Shown here: positions 37,518-45,504 of the stretch, piece after piece
How positions within the stretch are numbered: position 1 is the first letter of the stretch
Layout of the letters: each line of letters opens with the position of its first letter
IMG/VR virus record: IMGVR_UViG_3300042691_021403
Span: 1 to 62,629 of that record
Length of the DNA: 62,629 bases
Source of the DNA: a virus
Reading direction: 5' to 3' (one strand)
The notes under the pieces: generated by a model
What the model was told of the DNA's origin: nothing
What the model saw: the letters and a program-made list of their open reading frames with translations, nothing else
Database searches by the model: none
Program-made: the position numbers and the translations under genes

Positions 37518-37807
37518 GGTTGGTTATTCTGTTACGAGGAAACCAACCGAAACCCTAGTCAGCGTTTAGGCTGCCAATGCGAACTTTTCATCGTTTGCGT
37601 TTACTTTGATTTACTTTTAACGACTCTCTGTGTCGAGTTGTCCACTTCTGTACTTGTTGCCCTGTCGAAACCTGGTCATCCCCATCAAAAACACACCCCA
37701 TTACAGCCCTCAGAGGTTTCTTTCATGTAAGACATGTGTTTTTGGTGGAGATGGGCGGAATCGAACCGCCGTCCAGAACACTTTTCTAGTTGCTTCATAC
37801 AACCATA
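37518..37807 (-). ncRNA. ssrA: Circularly permuted (two-piece) tmRNA
   Basis: The minus strand first encodes the acceptor piece (about 37807-37743): T-arm GGCGG/CCGCC with loop UUCGAUU and a 3' end CAUCUCC-A-CCA. Then comes a 59-base intervening segment, and then the coding piece from 37683: GGGGAUGACCAGGUUUCGAC, the standard tmRNA 5' end. GGGGAUG pairs fully with CAUCUCC and includes a G3.U70 pair, the alanine identity element. The tag frame is 37598-37566. A 9-bp helix AAAACACA/UGUGUUUU closes the intervening loop. An 8-bp perfect hairpin (37541-37548 with 37518-37525) marks the 3' end. tmRNA rescues stalled ribosomes. Confidence 0.93.
37566..37598 (-). other. tmRNA proteolysis-tag reading frame
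   Basis: Starts at the resume codon GCA (37598-37596) after AAAGTAAAC and encodes ANDEKFALAA followed by TAA. With the alanine carried by the tRNA-like part, the peptide is AANDEKFALAA. The ALAA end is the classic ClpXP/Tsp-type degradation signal; the tag resembles betaproteobacterial tags such as AANDERFALAA. Confidence 0.95.
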
Positions 37808-37813
37808 GCCTCT

Positions 37814-37842
37814 ATTATAGAGGTTTTTTATTTAGGTGTCAA
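37814..37842 (-). promoter_or_regulatory. Consensus sigma70 promoter of the tmRNA
   Basis: TTGACA (37842-37837), exactly 17 bp, TATAAT (37819-37814), predicted start about 37807. This perfectly matches the start of the acceptor piece. It is the best host-type promoter in the window. Confidence 0.92.
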
Positions 37843-37868
37843 GCGTTTTTGTAGTTTAAATGGTAAAC

Positions 37869-38522
37869 TTATGATTTTGGTTTAATACATTCCACACAGA
37901 GTGATTCAACTGCTCTTAGTGGATCATCGAAACGTAATTTGTCGTTCTGGTGTAAATCATAGTTTCCATCAGCATAGCTTGTTCTTCGAACATTTTCAAA
38001 TCCAATCGAACTGAGAAGCCAGAGAAGTGTTTCAAAATCATATGTAGCTTTATGGTCGTGGTCATGCATGGCTGAGTTGAACAAAGAACCGCTTGTTCTC
38101 ATCAAATGGGCCTTTTCTCTGAATCCTTCCATCTTCATGTAGGTTTCGAAAAAATGCATCTTTTTTGTTTTATATGCATCAATCCAGAACTCTAAATCTG
38201 GAACAATCAGTCTCATTTTTCCTCCAGGTTTTAATGCTCTGAAACATTCCTGTAGTATGAATAGGCCGTCCAGATAACTAACATGTTCTAAGAAGTGTGA
38301 CTGATATATTCCCTCTAAAGAGTTGTCTGCGGCAGGAATGTCTTTAGTTAAATCGAAATTTAGATAGAACTTTCCGCTAGGCAGTTGAACAAAATCTTCA
38401 TGTGGTCCATTAGGTTGAAAATCAATATTCAAGTATGGTTCATCTTTATCGTCCGGACCTGAACCAAGATTGTAGTGAGAAAAACGGTCCGAATATTTTT
38501 TATATTTTATTGCATTAGTCAT
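37869..38522 (-). CDS. Class I SAM-dependent methyltransferase
   Basis: 217 residues. The Rossmann motifs are recognisable: HYNLGSGPDDKDEP near 16 (motif I region), IDFQPNG, then SHFLEHVSYLDGLFIL and LKPGGKMRLIVPDLE near 93-110. The family includes glycan, lipid and small-molecule methyltransferases; the substrate cannot be told. It ends the oxygenase cluster that begins at the 40.5-kb late promoter and is separated from the next gene by 1 bp, so it is probably co-expressed. Confidence 0.8.
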   Translation of the reverse strand: MTNAIKYKKYSDRFSHYNLGSGPDDKDEPYLNIDFQPNGPHEDFVQLPSGKFYLNFDLTKDIPAADNSLEGIYQSHFLEHVSYLDGLFILQECFRALKPGGKMRLIVPDLEFWIDAYKTKKMHFFETYMKMEGFREKAHLMRTSGSLFNSAMHDHDHKATYDFETLLWLLSSIGFENVRRTSYADGNYDLHQNDKLRFDDPLRAVESLCVECIKPKS

Positions 38523-38523
38523 A

Positions 38524-39189
38524 TCAATACTGTAGTGCTGTCATATATTTAAATTCAGTTAGGTTTGTGATATCACCATAACCACCAACAGGCATGAGAT
38601 TAAATGCTAAACTATAACGGGACTTGTTCGTATCATTCTTCGGAACAAAGTGCGGTAGATGAGATGGAAATATGATGAGCCTACCTTTAGATGCAGGTAC
38701 AGCAAAATGATAGATAGAAAAATCATTTTGTATTTTATGATTCTTTTTTGGAATCATCTGAAACATTGCAGAAGTACCTGCATTTTTTTCGAATATTAAT
38801 GCCGAATTTTCATCATATTCATCGTCAAAATACAACACACCTGAAATAAAACTATTCGGATGCACATGTGTTTTGTGTTCTTGTGAGTTAGTCTTGTTGT
38901 TGACCCACGATAACACATCAACCAAACCTTCAACTTCAAAACCCATAACTTCTGTTGCAAATTTTTTGGCATTTATCAGAATGTTATTTCTAATTGACGA
39001 AAGTTTTTCTAAACGAAGCACTTGCTTATTCTCGGTATTTTCACCCCATATATCGCATACCTTTTCTCCACTTGGGAGTAGTTCTTCCACTCTATTTGTT
39101 TTTAATGAATACAATTCATCCTGAATTTCTTTGGTGATCTCCAGGTTTTGTATAAAAATTGGTGTTGGGAAAATAGGAATAACATTCAT
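38524..39189 (-). CDS. 2-oxoglutarate/Fe(II) oxygenase (2OG-FeII_Oxy_5 type)
   Basis: 221 residues. Motifs of the TIGR02466/PF13759 family: HKTHVHPNSFISGVLYFDDE near 107-126 with the first His pair, LIIFPSHLPHFVPKN near 180 with the distal His, and RYSLAFNLMP with the Arg that binds 2-oxoglutarate. Such enzymes hydroxylate proteins, sugars or small molecules. Next to a close paralog and upstream of a methyltransferase; overlapping start/stop with the paralog. Substrate unknown. Confidence 0.85.
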   Translation of the reverse strand: MNVIPIFPTPIFIQNLEITKEIQDELYSLKTNRVEELLPSGEKVCDIWGENTENKQVLRLEKLSSIRNNILINAKKFATEVMGFEVEGLVDVLSWVNNKTNSQEHKTHVHPNSFISGVLYFDDEYDENSALIFEKNAGTSAMFQMIPKKNHKIQNDFSIYHFAVPASKGRLIIFPSHLPHFVPKNDTNKSRYSLAFNLMPVGGYGDITNLTEFKYMTALQY

Positions 39190-39884
39190 TATAAAACATC
39201 CCTATAATTAAATTGAGTAAGTTCTTCTGCTGAACCTAGACCATCTTTTGTTAGCAAATTAAATGCAAGGCTATATCTGTTAAAGGGTGTGGTGTTTAAA
39301 TCAACTTGATGCACCAAAGTGGCCGGAAATAACACCAAAGTTCCCTTGGAAACTTTAACAGTGGCGACTCGCCTAGTACTGAAAGGTGCTTCAGCAATTC
39401 CTGATATACATTCTGGAGGTAAATATTTCGGACGTAAAATAAATTCACTCTCTGAATCTGGATGCATTTTATTCGAAAAATGTAGCGGCATATTTTCCGT
39501 GTGTTCATCGAAAAAATATACTCCCGAAATTATACTGTTTGGATGACTATGTGGCATGTGTTGATTATTCGGACGTTTTACTGTCACCCATGATAGCACA
39601 TCTATCATTTCATTGGTGTCGATACCCAATAAATCACGTGCAAATTCTTTTCCGGCGTATAGAATTTTTTTCCTCAAATCTTTACAAATGTCATCACGCA
39701 AAATCATAACATTTGTGGATACTGCACCATAACCAGCAGGTTCTGTTCCTATAGGATGATTTAGTTCCGTATTCGTTAGATAATTTTGTAATTCATTCGA
39801 TGGTTGATATTCGCCAATTGCAATAGGTTTAGCTAACACGGGATGCACTATTAAATTCAACATTTCATCATTATTTTCACTCAT
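39189..39884 (-). CDS. 2-oxoglutarate/Fe(II) oxygenase, paralog
   Basis: 231 residues from the ATG at 39884, chosen because the GGAG inside an upstream ATGGAG gives correct spacing to it. Motifs: HMPHSHPNSIISGVYFFDE near 110-130, LVLFPATLVHQVDLN near 195, and RYSLAFNLLTK. It is similar to the neighbouring gene in all metal-ligand regions, so a tandem duplication is likely; the central region differs, which suggests different substrates. Confidence 0.83.
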   Translation of the reverse strand: MSENNDEMLNLIVHPVLAKPIAIGEYQPSNELQNYLTNTELNHPIGTEPAGYGAVSTNVMILRDDICKDLRKKILYAGKEFARDLLGIDTNEMIDVLSWVTVKRPNNQHMPHSHPNSIISGVYFFDEHTENMPLHFSNKMHPDSESEFILRPKYLPPECISGIAEAPFSTRRVATVKVSKGTLVLFPATLVHQVDLNTTPFNRYSLAFNLLTKDGLGSAEELTQFNYRDVL

Positions 39885-39902
39885 CATTTTCTCCATTTAA
39901 AA

Positions 39903-40466
39903 TTAAAAAGCCCAAGTAACAAATGACCATCTCTCACCTTTGGTCACAGTTTCAACTCTATGTCGATACATAAAAGCTGAGGGAAAAATTAGAACATCTC
40001 CCTTTTTCATGTTTATTTTCAAATCATCAAACATTATAAATTCACCGCCTTCATAATCATCATTTAGACAACCAACAATAGATAGTAGAGGACTGCCAGA
40101 ACCTTTTTCGAAAATACTCACAATATTATCACTGTGTTCCGACATACTTGTTCCTGTCACATATCTATTTATTCTGAATTCAGATGTGTGTCTTAACTGG
40201 ATATGAACGGGATGGCGATTCATATAGGAATTTATCCATTCAATACATTTTTTTGCCAGATAGTCGAGATGTTCACCTTCAAATACCAAATTCAAAAGTT
40301 CCTTATCCCTTCTCGTTGAAATATTCATTGTTTTATTTGGATCATAACTTGTCCATGCATGTTCAATCCAGTCATCTCTTACGGAGTATTTTTTGATGGC
40401 ACTGTCGCAAAATTCTTCAGGTAATACACCCTTCATCAAATGAATATATTCATAAAGTTGTTTCAT
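39903..40466 (-). CDS. Prolyl 4-hydroxylase-like 2OG/Fe(II) oxygenase
   Basis: 187 residues, a different 2OG subfamily: MSEHSDNI (HxD metal ligands) near residue 112, DDYEGGEFIMFDD near 135-147, YRHRVETVTKGERWSFVTW at the end (distal His and the Arg/Lys binding 2-oxoglutarate). The pattern fits the P4H/PKHD fold seen in many cyanophages. First gene of the leftward cluster, behind a perfect late promoter (40499-40506). Ribosome site GAGGAA. Substrate unknown. Confidence 0.85.
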   Translation of the reverse strand: MKQLYEYIHLMKGVLPEEFCDSAIKKYSVRDDWIEHAWTSYDPNKTMNISTRRDKELLNLVFEGEHLDYLAKKCIEWINSYMNRHPVHIQLRHTSEFRINRYVTGTSMSEHSDNIVSIFEKGSGSPLLSIVGCLNDDYEGGEFIMFDDLKINMKKGDVLIFPSAFMYRHRVETVTKGERWSFVTWAF

Positions 40467-40498
40467 GTTTCCTCACTAAAAAAATTAAAATCACGAAT

Positions 40499-40506
40499 TA
40501 TTTATA
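40499..40506 (-). promoter_or_regulatory. Late promoter for the oxygenase cluster
   Basis: Perfect TATAAATA on the minus strand, back-to-back with the plus-strand copy at 40507. Predicted start about 40493, giving a 27-base leader with the ribosome site of the 40466 gene. Confidence 0.72.
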
Positions 40507-40514
40507 TATAAATA
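40507..40514 (+). promoter_or_regulatory. Late promoter for the S74 fibre
   Basis: Perfect TATAAATA on the plus strand, 33 bp before the fibre ATG. Together with the minus-strand copy it makes the 16-bp palindrome TATTTATATATAAATA. A GGAG ribosome site precedes the ATG at 40548. Confidence 0.72.
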
Positions 40515-40547
40515 GGAGGGTTAGTTATAAAATAACGGAGAAATTAT

Positions 40548-41729
40548 ATGCCATTGACATTATCCACGGACAATCTTACTGCATCGGGACTTAGCCTAAG
40601 CGGTTCTGTCCCCACACCTTTCATTCCTGCACCAGGACCACAGACTTCAACTTATAATAGTACGTATGCAGGTGCCACCAGTAGAATAAGGCTTTTAAGT
40701 GCTCCGGTACCGGGAAGTATATATCCCCAGGCCTTTTTGGAAATTCCTATTCCAACACTTACTGATAATCAGTCTTATCCAGGTATTTCCGCAGGTCGAG
40801 TTCAGGGTGGTGACGGTGGAATCAGATTGATATCTAATTTAAACACATCGAATGATCCTGCCGCCAATCAAAACCGCTCCAACTTTTTAATGGGCGTTTA
40901 TACTGATACTCCTGCGTCTAATACATATCCTTTGCAAGTCGGCCGTAGATTCTCTCCTGGTGTTTCTGGACAGTCATCTTACCTTGGTGGACTTGCCGTT
41001 CTTGGTCAGACAACTATGGACTCCACTCCAATTGGCACAGCCGCCCAACCCGGCGGTGCATACACGCTTGATTTAGTTAGAAACGCACCTGCACCTATTT
41101 CTGCTCCAAGTGGAGCGGTGATGAGGATGAGCGCCGGTGCACCAGGTGTAACAGCTTATTACGTCACTTTTCAACAAGGCGCAGAAAGAGGCTCAATATT
41201 TACTCCAGGATCAACAACAACTTATGCAACCAGTTCAGACTATCGATTAAAAGATAATATTACTCCACTTGATTCTGAAGAAGAATTACAAAGAATCAAT
41301 CAGTTACGTCCCCGTAAATGGAATTGGAAAACCAACCAAGATCCTGGAGTGGGCTTCATCGCACATGAACTTCAAGAAACATTTGAAGATGCGAATAAAC
41401 TAGGTATGGTTTCAGGAAGCAAAGATTCTGTCACACGTAAGGGTAGAATTGTTGACGTTACAACAGGTGAACCAATTCATAGAGTGCCAAAAATAGATGA
41501 AACGACTGGTGAAGAAACTATAGAATACTTTTACGTAGATGAACCAACTATTGAAGACGCCGCAAATCTGGCTGCCGATGGTAAAGAATGGGTATATCAT
41601 CACGATGAACCACTCTATCAAGCAATCGATACATCTTTCTTAGCTTCATCCACAGTAGCGGCTATTCAGGCTTTAACAAATAGAGTCACATCACTTGAAT
41701 CTAGAGTTGCGGCACTTGAATCCATATAA
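40548..41729 (+). CDS. Short tail fibre with S74 chaperone domain
   Basis: 393 residues. The first 220 residues are beta-rich and Gly/Ser/Pro-rich (receptor or structural part). SSDYRLKDNITPLD near 229 starts the S74 intramolecular chaperone, the same family as at the end of the 1203-5321 fibre. The chaperone has an insertion (from about 280 to 345) and ends in a short coiled coil (VTSLESRVAALES). After trimerisation the tail is probably cut before the conserved Ser. The gene lies alone on the plus strand; its 3' end overlaps the convergent glycosyltransferase by 64 bp. Confidence 0.85.
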   Translation: MPLTLSTDNLTASGLSLSGSVPTPFIPAPGPQTSTYNSTYAGATSRIRLLSAPVPGSIYPQAFLEIPIPTLTDNQSYPGISAGRVQGGDGGIRLISNLNTSNDPAANQNRSNFLMGVYTDTPASNTYPLQVGRRFSPGVSGQSSYLGGLAVLGQTTMDSTPIGTAAQPGGAYTLDLVRNAPAPISAPSGAVMRMSAGAPGVTAYYVTFQQGAERGSIFTPGSTTTYATSSDYRLKDNITPLDSEEELQRINQLRPRKWNWKTNQDPGVGFIAHELQETFEDANKLGMVSGSKDSVTRKGRIVDVTTGEPIHRVPKIDETTGEETIEYFYVDEPTIEDAANLAADGKEWVYHHDEPLYQAIDTSFLASSTVAAIQALTNRVTSLESRVAALESI

Positions 41730-42406
41730 CGAATTCTACTTGATTTCCTATCAAATATAATCATAAATTGATCTAAACGAATCATAACCTCAAGAGGGTC
41801 CACAAGACCCTCTTCCATTACCTTATTGAAAAGTCTTTTAGCCGAGTGATTGTCAACGGAATATGCAAAAGGTTCTCCCATGCATGGCCAGTTGCTATTG
41901 TGAAACAAAGGCTTATCATCAGAAAGGCAATGAATTGAATTTCTGGGAACATGTTCCTTTAGAGGTTCCATCAAAATTGCATCGTGTTCTAAAATAATAC
42001 AAGGTTTACCCATACTCATGCATTTACTCCATGCCGCCATGTGAGTAAGTATTCTACAAACCTGATTGTGATTTAATCTCGATTTGAGTCTAACTTGATT
42101 AGTCCATTCCTGTGACTCATAATAAAGTGGTGGAAAAACTTCCTTGATTTTTACATTATCATAAGCATGTGGTGACACTTCAGTACGATCTAGAAAGTTG
42201 AAAGATTCAATAAGATGCAAACTGTAACCAAATCTTTCCGCAGATGAGGTTGCTCTTTTATGCATGGGTCCTTGCAATACAATAACATCCGAAATACCAA
42301 AATCACTATAGTTTGGAACAAGATTCATCCCTCTTGTATCCAATCTATGAAAAAGTGGTAGATGTGCATTGGGATTATTTCTGTAGTTATCTGTTCTGTA
42401 TGTCAT
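41666..42406 (-). CDS. GT25-family glycosyltransferase
   Basis: 246 residues from the ATG at 42406 (an upstream TTG is possible). Signature of GT25 (LPS beta-1,4-galactosyltransferase and collagen galactosyltransferase family): CRILTHMAAWSKCMSMGKPC directly followed by the acidic IILEHDAIL, near residues 115-145. It transfers a hexose from a nucleotide sugar. It is coupled (ATGA) to the methyltransferase/GT25 fusion and overlaps the plus-strand fibre at its end. Acceptor unknown. Confidence 0.8.
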   Translation of the reverse strand: MTYRTDNYRNNPNAHLPLFHRLDTRGMNLVPNYSDFGISDVIVLQGPMHKRATSSAERFGYSLHLIESFNFLDRTEVSPHAYDNVKIKEVFPPLYYESQEWTNQVRLKSRLNHNQVCRILTHMAAWSKCMSMGKPCIILEHDAILMEPLKEHVPRNSIHCLSDDKPLFHNSNWPCMGEPFAYSVDNHSAKRLFNKVMEEGLVDPLEVMIRLDQFMIIFDRKSSRIRYMDSSAATLDSSDVTLFVKA

Positions 42407-43776
42407 AATGAAACACCCGGACAAGTTGTAATTTCTTTTCGAACTTGTATTGAATCATATTTTGTGCATATTGTTGACACTTTTTCACAATCAAATAACT
42501 GTGTTGCATAAAGTTTTGTGTATACGAATTCGAATTTAGATGAATCGCAAAAAACATCATTTACATTTTTAATTCCTTCTAACAGACATGCGGTGAACAG
42601 TCTTTTCGCCATAGCAGGATCTATGGCATACGCATGTTGGCCCATTGGAAAGAAATAATTTTCACTTCCATAATTTAGCATTGCATTGTCTAATTTTTCT
42701 TTTTGTGTATTTTCATTTAGATAGTCGATAAGATAACAGTAGTCGTTTTTTAAGTTTTTATCACTTATCATTTCTTGTGCAATATAATTGTGTCCAAGAT
42801 AGTGTAAACAATTATAAAAAGGAAAATGTGTGTATGGTTGAAGCATAACAGCATCATGTTCCAAAATCACAATTGGTTTATTAATTGTTATGCAATGTGC
42901 CCATAATGCCACGTGGCTTAACGTACAACCAATCTCAGGATAAGACATTTTCGAATCGACAACTTTGATCCATTTCATATAATCATTATTCTTCAGATGA
43001 TCTGGTGTTTTTATTTGTTTCCTGTCTGAGCCATCATATCCATGAAACAATTTATATTTCATTCCGGCTCTCTGGAGTGACTGTATACACAACTCCAACC
43101 TTGTATCCGATATGATGTTATCTTTCAGACAAATTATATACGCACCTTCAATCTCAGAATTGTAATTGCTGTTTAGATTCACTCCATCATCATGTTTAGT
43201 ATGAAATTTGTGTTTAACACTTTTTGGTATTTTTGAACACCAAATTTGACCAAATTGAGTTACATCAGATAGGCATGTTGTAACTGCCTCTACTACACCC
43301 GGAAAGTCTTTTACACCAAAGTCATCACCGGCTATGACACCACCTTCTTTCATTTTCGGTAGCCACGCTTGAATGTCTTTCATAACACCCTCGAAAGAAT
43401 GATCTCCATCTATAAACAAAAAGTCGATTGACTTATCTGGATATCTTGATGCTAATGAAGAACTGTCACCAACAATCGGATTGACGATGTGTTTGACCGG
43501 CTCAATATTAGCCAGAAATTCTTTTTGAAGTGTATTGTTCTGAATGGACTCATATGCTTGATGTTCACCTGAACCCATAAAAGAATCTATGGCATCAAAC
43601 TTGATTTTTTTACCTGAGTTGTTAATCTCAACTCCCATCATAACTGTGGATTTACCCTTCCAACAACCAATCTCAACAAAATGGGCGCCGTCAGAAGCGG
43701 TGTCAACCATTCTTTTGTATAATTTGGTTTGCTCTACAGTTAACCATCCTTCAATATCCCAATGATAGTATTCCAT
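42403..43776 (-). CDS. Methyltransferase (type 24) fused to GT25 glycosyltransferase
   Basis: 457 residues. Residues 25-190: FVEIGCWKGKSTVMMGVEI, DSSSLASRYPDKSIDFLFID and GDHSFEGVMKDIQAWLP make a Methyltransf_24 domain. Residues 215-457: EIGCTLSHVALWAHCITINK followed by PIVILEHDAVM make a GT25 domain like the neighbouring gene. The ribosome site is GGAG at 10 bp. The fusion suggests sequential addition and methylation of a sugar on one acceptor. With the 26960 gene this is the second GT-methyltransferase fusion in the window. Confidence 0.82.
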   Translation of the reverse strand: MEYYHWDIEGWLTVEQTKLYKRMVDTASDGAHFVEIGCWKGKSTVMMGVEINNSGKKIKFDAIDSFMGSGEHQAYESIQNNTLQKEFLANIEPVKHIVNPIVGDSSSLASRYPDKSIDFLFIDGDHSFEGVMKDIQAWLPKMKEGGVIAGDDFGVKDFPGVVEAVTTCLSDVTQFGQIWCSKIPKSVKHKFHTKHDDGVNLNSNYNSEIEGAYIICLKDNIISDTRLELCIQSLQRAGMKYKLFHGYDGSDRKQIKTPDHLKNNDYMKWIKVVDSKMSYPEIGCTLSHVALWAHCITINKPIVILEHDAVMLQPYTHFPFYNCLHYLGHNYIAQEMISDKNLKNDYCYLIDYLNENTQKEKLDNAMLNYGSENYFFPMGQHAYAIDPAMAKRLFTACLLEGIKNVNDVFCDSSKFEFVYTKLYATQLFDCEKVSTICTKYDSIQVRKEITTCPGVSL

Positions 43777-43804
43777 AATTACTCCATAATATATTAATCT
43801 GTTT

Positions 43805-44464
43805 TTATCTATTATTCTTATAGAAAGAAATATGTTCTATTAGGTTATGTATATGGTCTTCCGTACTCTCAATAAAAATAAGTGGACTTTCATTCTCAAC
43901 CGCCATAACAATCACAATCTGGTCAATCGGAACACCAACATGTTCTTCATACATGCCAGAATATGCAGTACATTGTGCAAAATAGTCCTGTATGTCTTCC
44001 TTCTGTTTAATCTTCTTTGAAGTTTTAAAGTCAATTACAGATAGTACACCGTCCCATTCAGCAATCAAGTCAACACGACCAGCCATACCGATGCGTTCAG
44101 ACCAGAGTGCCTGTTCAATGTAGTGTATATTATCGATTCTTTGTATCGATGGAATTAATGTGCGGAACATCTCCACAGCATCAGGCATTTCCCGTACCCA
44201 ATCGATCTTTTCATTCTTTAGATACCGTTCTGCTAGGTCATGCACACGATTACCACGACCTGTGGCAAGTTTGGAAATACGGTTGGCTTCAACTTCACCA
44301 ACCCTATTTCTCCACTCCATGATTGCCTGTTTTTTCATTGCACCAACAACAGTCGTAACCGATGGCAAGCGTTTACCGCTAGGTGAAGTGTAATAGCGTT
44401 TGCCGTCTGAGTGTGTTTCCGATTTTAGGTCAGGAAGGACCATTGGTGAGCAATGTGTAAACAT
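43805..44464 (-). CDS. PD-(D/E)XK exonuclease
   Basis: 219 residues. The nuclease core is GMAGRVDLIAEWDGVLSVID followed by FKTSKKIKQKEDI near residues 125-150, that is D...(D/E)xK, plus GNRVHDLAERYL near 75-87 for the upstream Glu/His region. The gene resembles the RecB-type exonucleases common in T4-like cyanophages, which act in DNA degradation or recombination. An internal ATG at residue 8 could be the true start; neither has a clear ribosome site. Confidence 0.8.
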   Translation of the reverse strand: MFTHCSPMVLPDLKSETHSDGKRYYTSPSGKRLPSVTTVVGAMKKQAIMEWRNRVGEVEANRISKLATGRGNRVHDLAERYLKNEKIDWVREMPDAVEMFRTLIPSIQRIDNIHYIEQALWSERIGMAGRVDLIAEWDGVLSVIDFKTSKKIKQKEDIQDYFAQCTAYSGMYEEHVGVPIDQIVIVMAVENESPLIFIESTEDHIHNLIEHISFYKNNR

Positions 44465-44465
44465 A

Positions 44466-44714
44466 TTATTCTAATTCAACCTCAACTTGTTTGAAACGTT
44501 TTTCCTGAATCGTTTCTTCTTTCCATATTTTTCGTGGATTGCCACACATGATACAACCAGGACGACCACAATCTAGTGCATGGTGTTTAGCCAATTTGTG
44601 TGGCTCTTTCACTTCAATTCCATGTGATTTTGCAATCTTTACCTGTTTCTTTATAGCCGTTTCATCAGCATGAATACGTTTGCTGTGTTTGATTTTGTCA
44701 TATTCTGTACTCAT
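44466..44714 (-). CDS. Small Cys-rich protein with putative zinc site
   Basis: 82 residues, very basic. The central CGRPGCIMCGNPRK has three cysteines in a CxxxxCxxC arrangement, preceded by HALD, which can bind one zinc ion. Similar short proteins occur in phages and proteobacteria; their role is unknown. It overlaps PhoH by 4 bp and may be a small RNA- or DNA-binding partner. Confidence 0.65.
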   Translation of the reverse strand: MSTEYDKIKHSKRIHADETAIKKQVKIAKSHGIEVKEPHKLAKHHALDCGRPGCIMCGNPRKIWKEETIQEKRFKQVEVELE

Positions 44715-45481
44715 TCTGCATCCTCATATTTTAGTTTGGCGATAATGTAGTCCTTAACGAGAGAACTACGGACAATATCATCAACAGTAAACTCAATCTT
44801 TGTAAATGCTTTCATGTGATATGCAACATCAAAGAACTTAAGAATACCTGATACATCATTTTTCTTTTTGTTCAAGTCTGTTTGGCGGTAATCACCACAC
44901 CAAATAATCTTTGAACGGTAACCAACACGGGTCATTACAGTATCAATCTCCTCAAATGTCATGTTCTGCATTTCATCAACAATAATGATTGCATCATCAA
45001 ATGACATACCACGAATGAATGATGTAGAAATGAATTCAACAAAACCTTGTTCAGAGAGCCTTTGATATGCATCTTTTCTTCCGAAAAGCGTGTCTGCAAT
45101 TTGAACATATGGTTGTTGATAAATCTCCATCTTCTCCGTTACATCACCAGGTAAATGCCCAATTTCCCTAGATTGTACGGCTGAACGTACAATAATAACT
45201 TTCTTAAACGGATTGTTTTTATCGAGAACTTCTTCCAGTGCTTTATAGAGAGCACAGAATGTTTTACCGGTACCTGCTACACCGTGAAGTGCTAAGAAAT
45301 AATCTCCCCTTTTATATGCATCAAAGAATATTCTTTGATTCTCTGTTAATGGCTCAAATGTTTTTAGGTGATCTAATTTGATTCTTAGTGTATTGTTTAT
45401 TACAGGTTGATGTGTATGCGTATATTCATCCATACTAATAACATCATTCCTTTTTTGAACTGGAGATTTTCTACTAGCCAT
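44711..45481 (-). CDS. phoH: PhoH-like P-loop ATPase
   Basis: 256 residues. Walker A GVAGTGKT at 67-74, Walker B region IIIVDEMQNMTFEEID near 165-180, and the C-terminal RSSLVKDYI. PhoH is nearly universal in large marine phages; it is an ATP-binding protein of uncertain role, possibly an RNA helicase or phosphate-stress protein. Upstream is a 93-residue protein found in the same setting in other phages. Confidence 0.92.
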   Translation of the reverse strand: MASRKSPVQKRNDVISMDEYTHTHQPVINNTLRIKLDHLKTFEPLTENQRIFFDAYKRGDYFLALHGVAGTGKTFCALYKALEEVLDKNNPFKKVIIVRSAVQSREIGHLPGDVTEKMEIYQQPYVQIADTLFGRKDAYQRLSEQGFVEFISTSFIRGMSFDDAIIIVDEMQNMTFEEIDTVMTRVGYRSKIIWCGDYRQTDLNKKKNDVSGILKFFDVAYHMKAFTKIEFTVDDIVRSSLVKDYIIAKLKYEDAE

Positions 45482-45504
45482 TAATACCTCTTATTGTTAG
45501 TTGA

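Noticed and set aside
37485-37854. Two rightward frames over the tmRNA
   Set aside because: They lie on the opposite strand of a well-supported tmRNA and have no domain or ribosome site.
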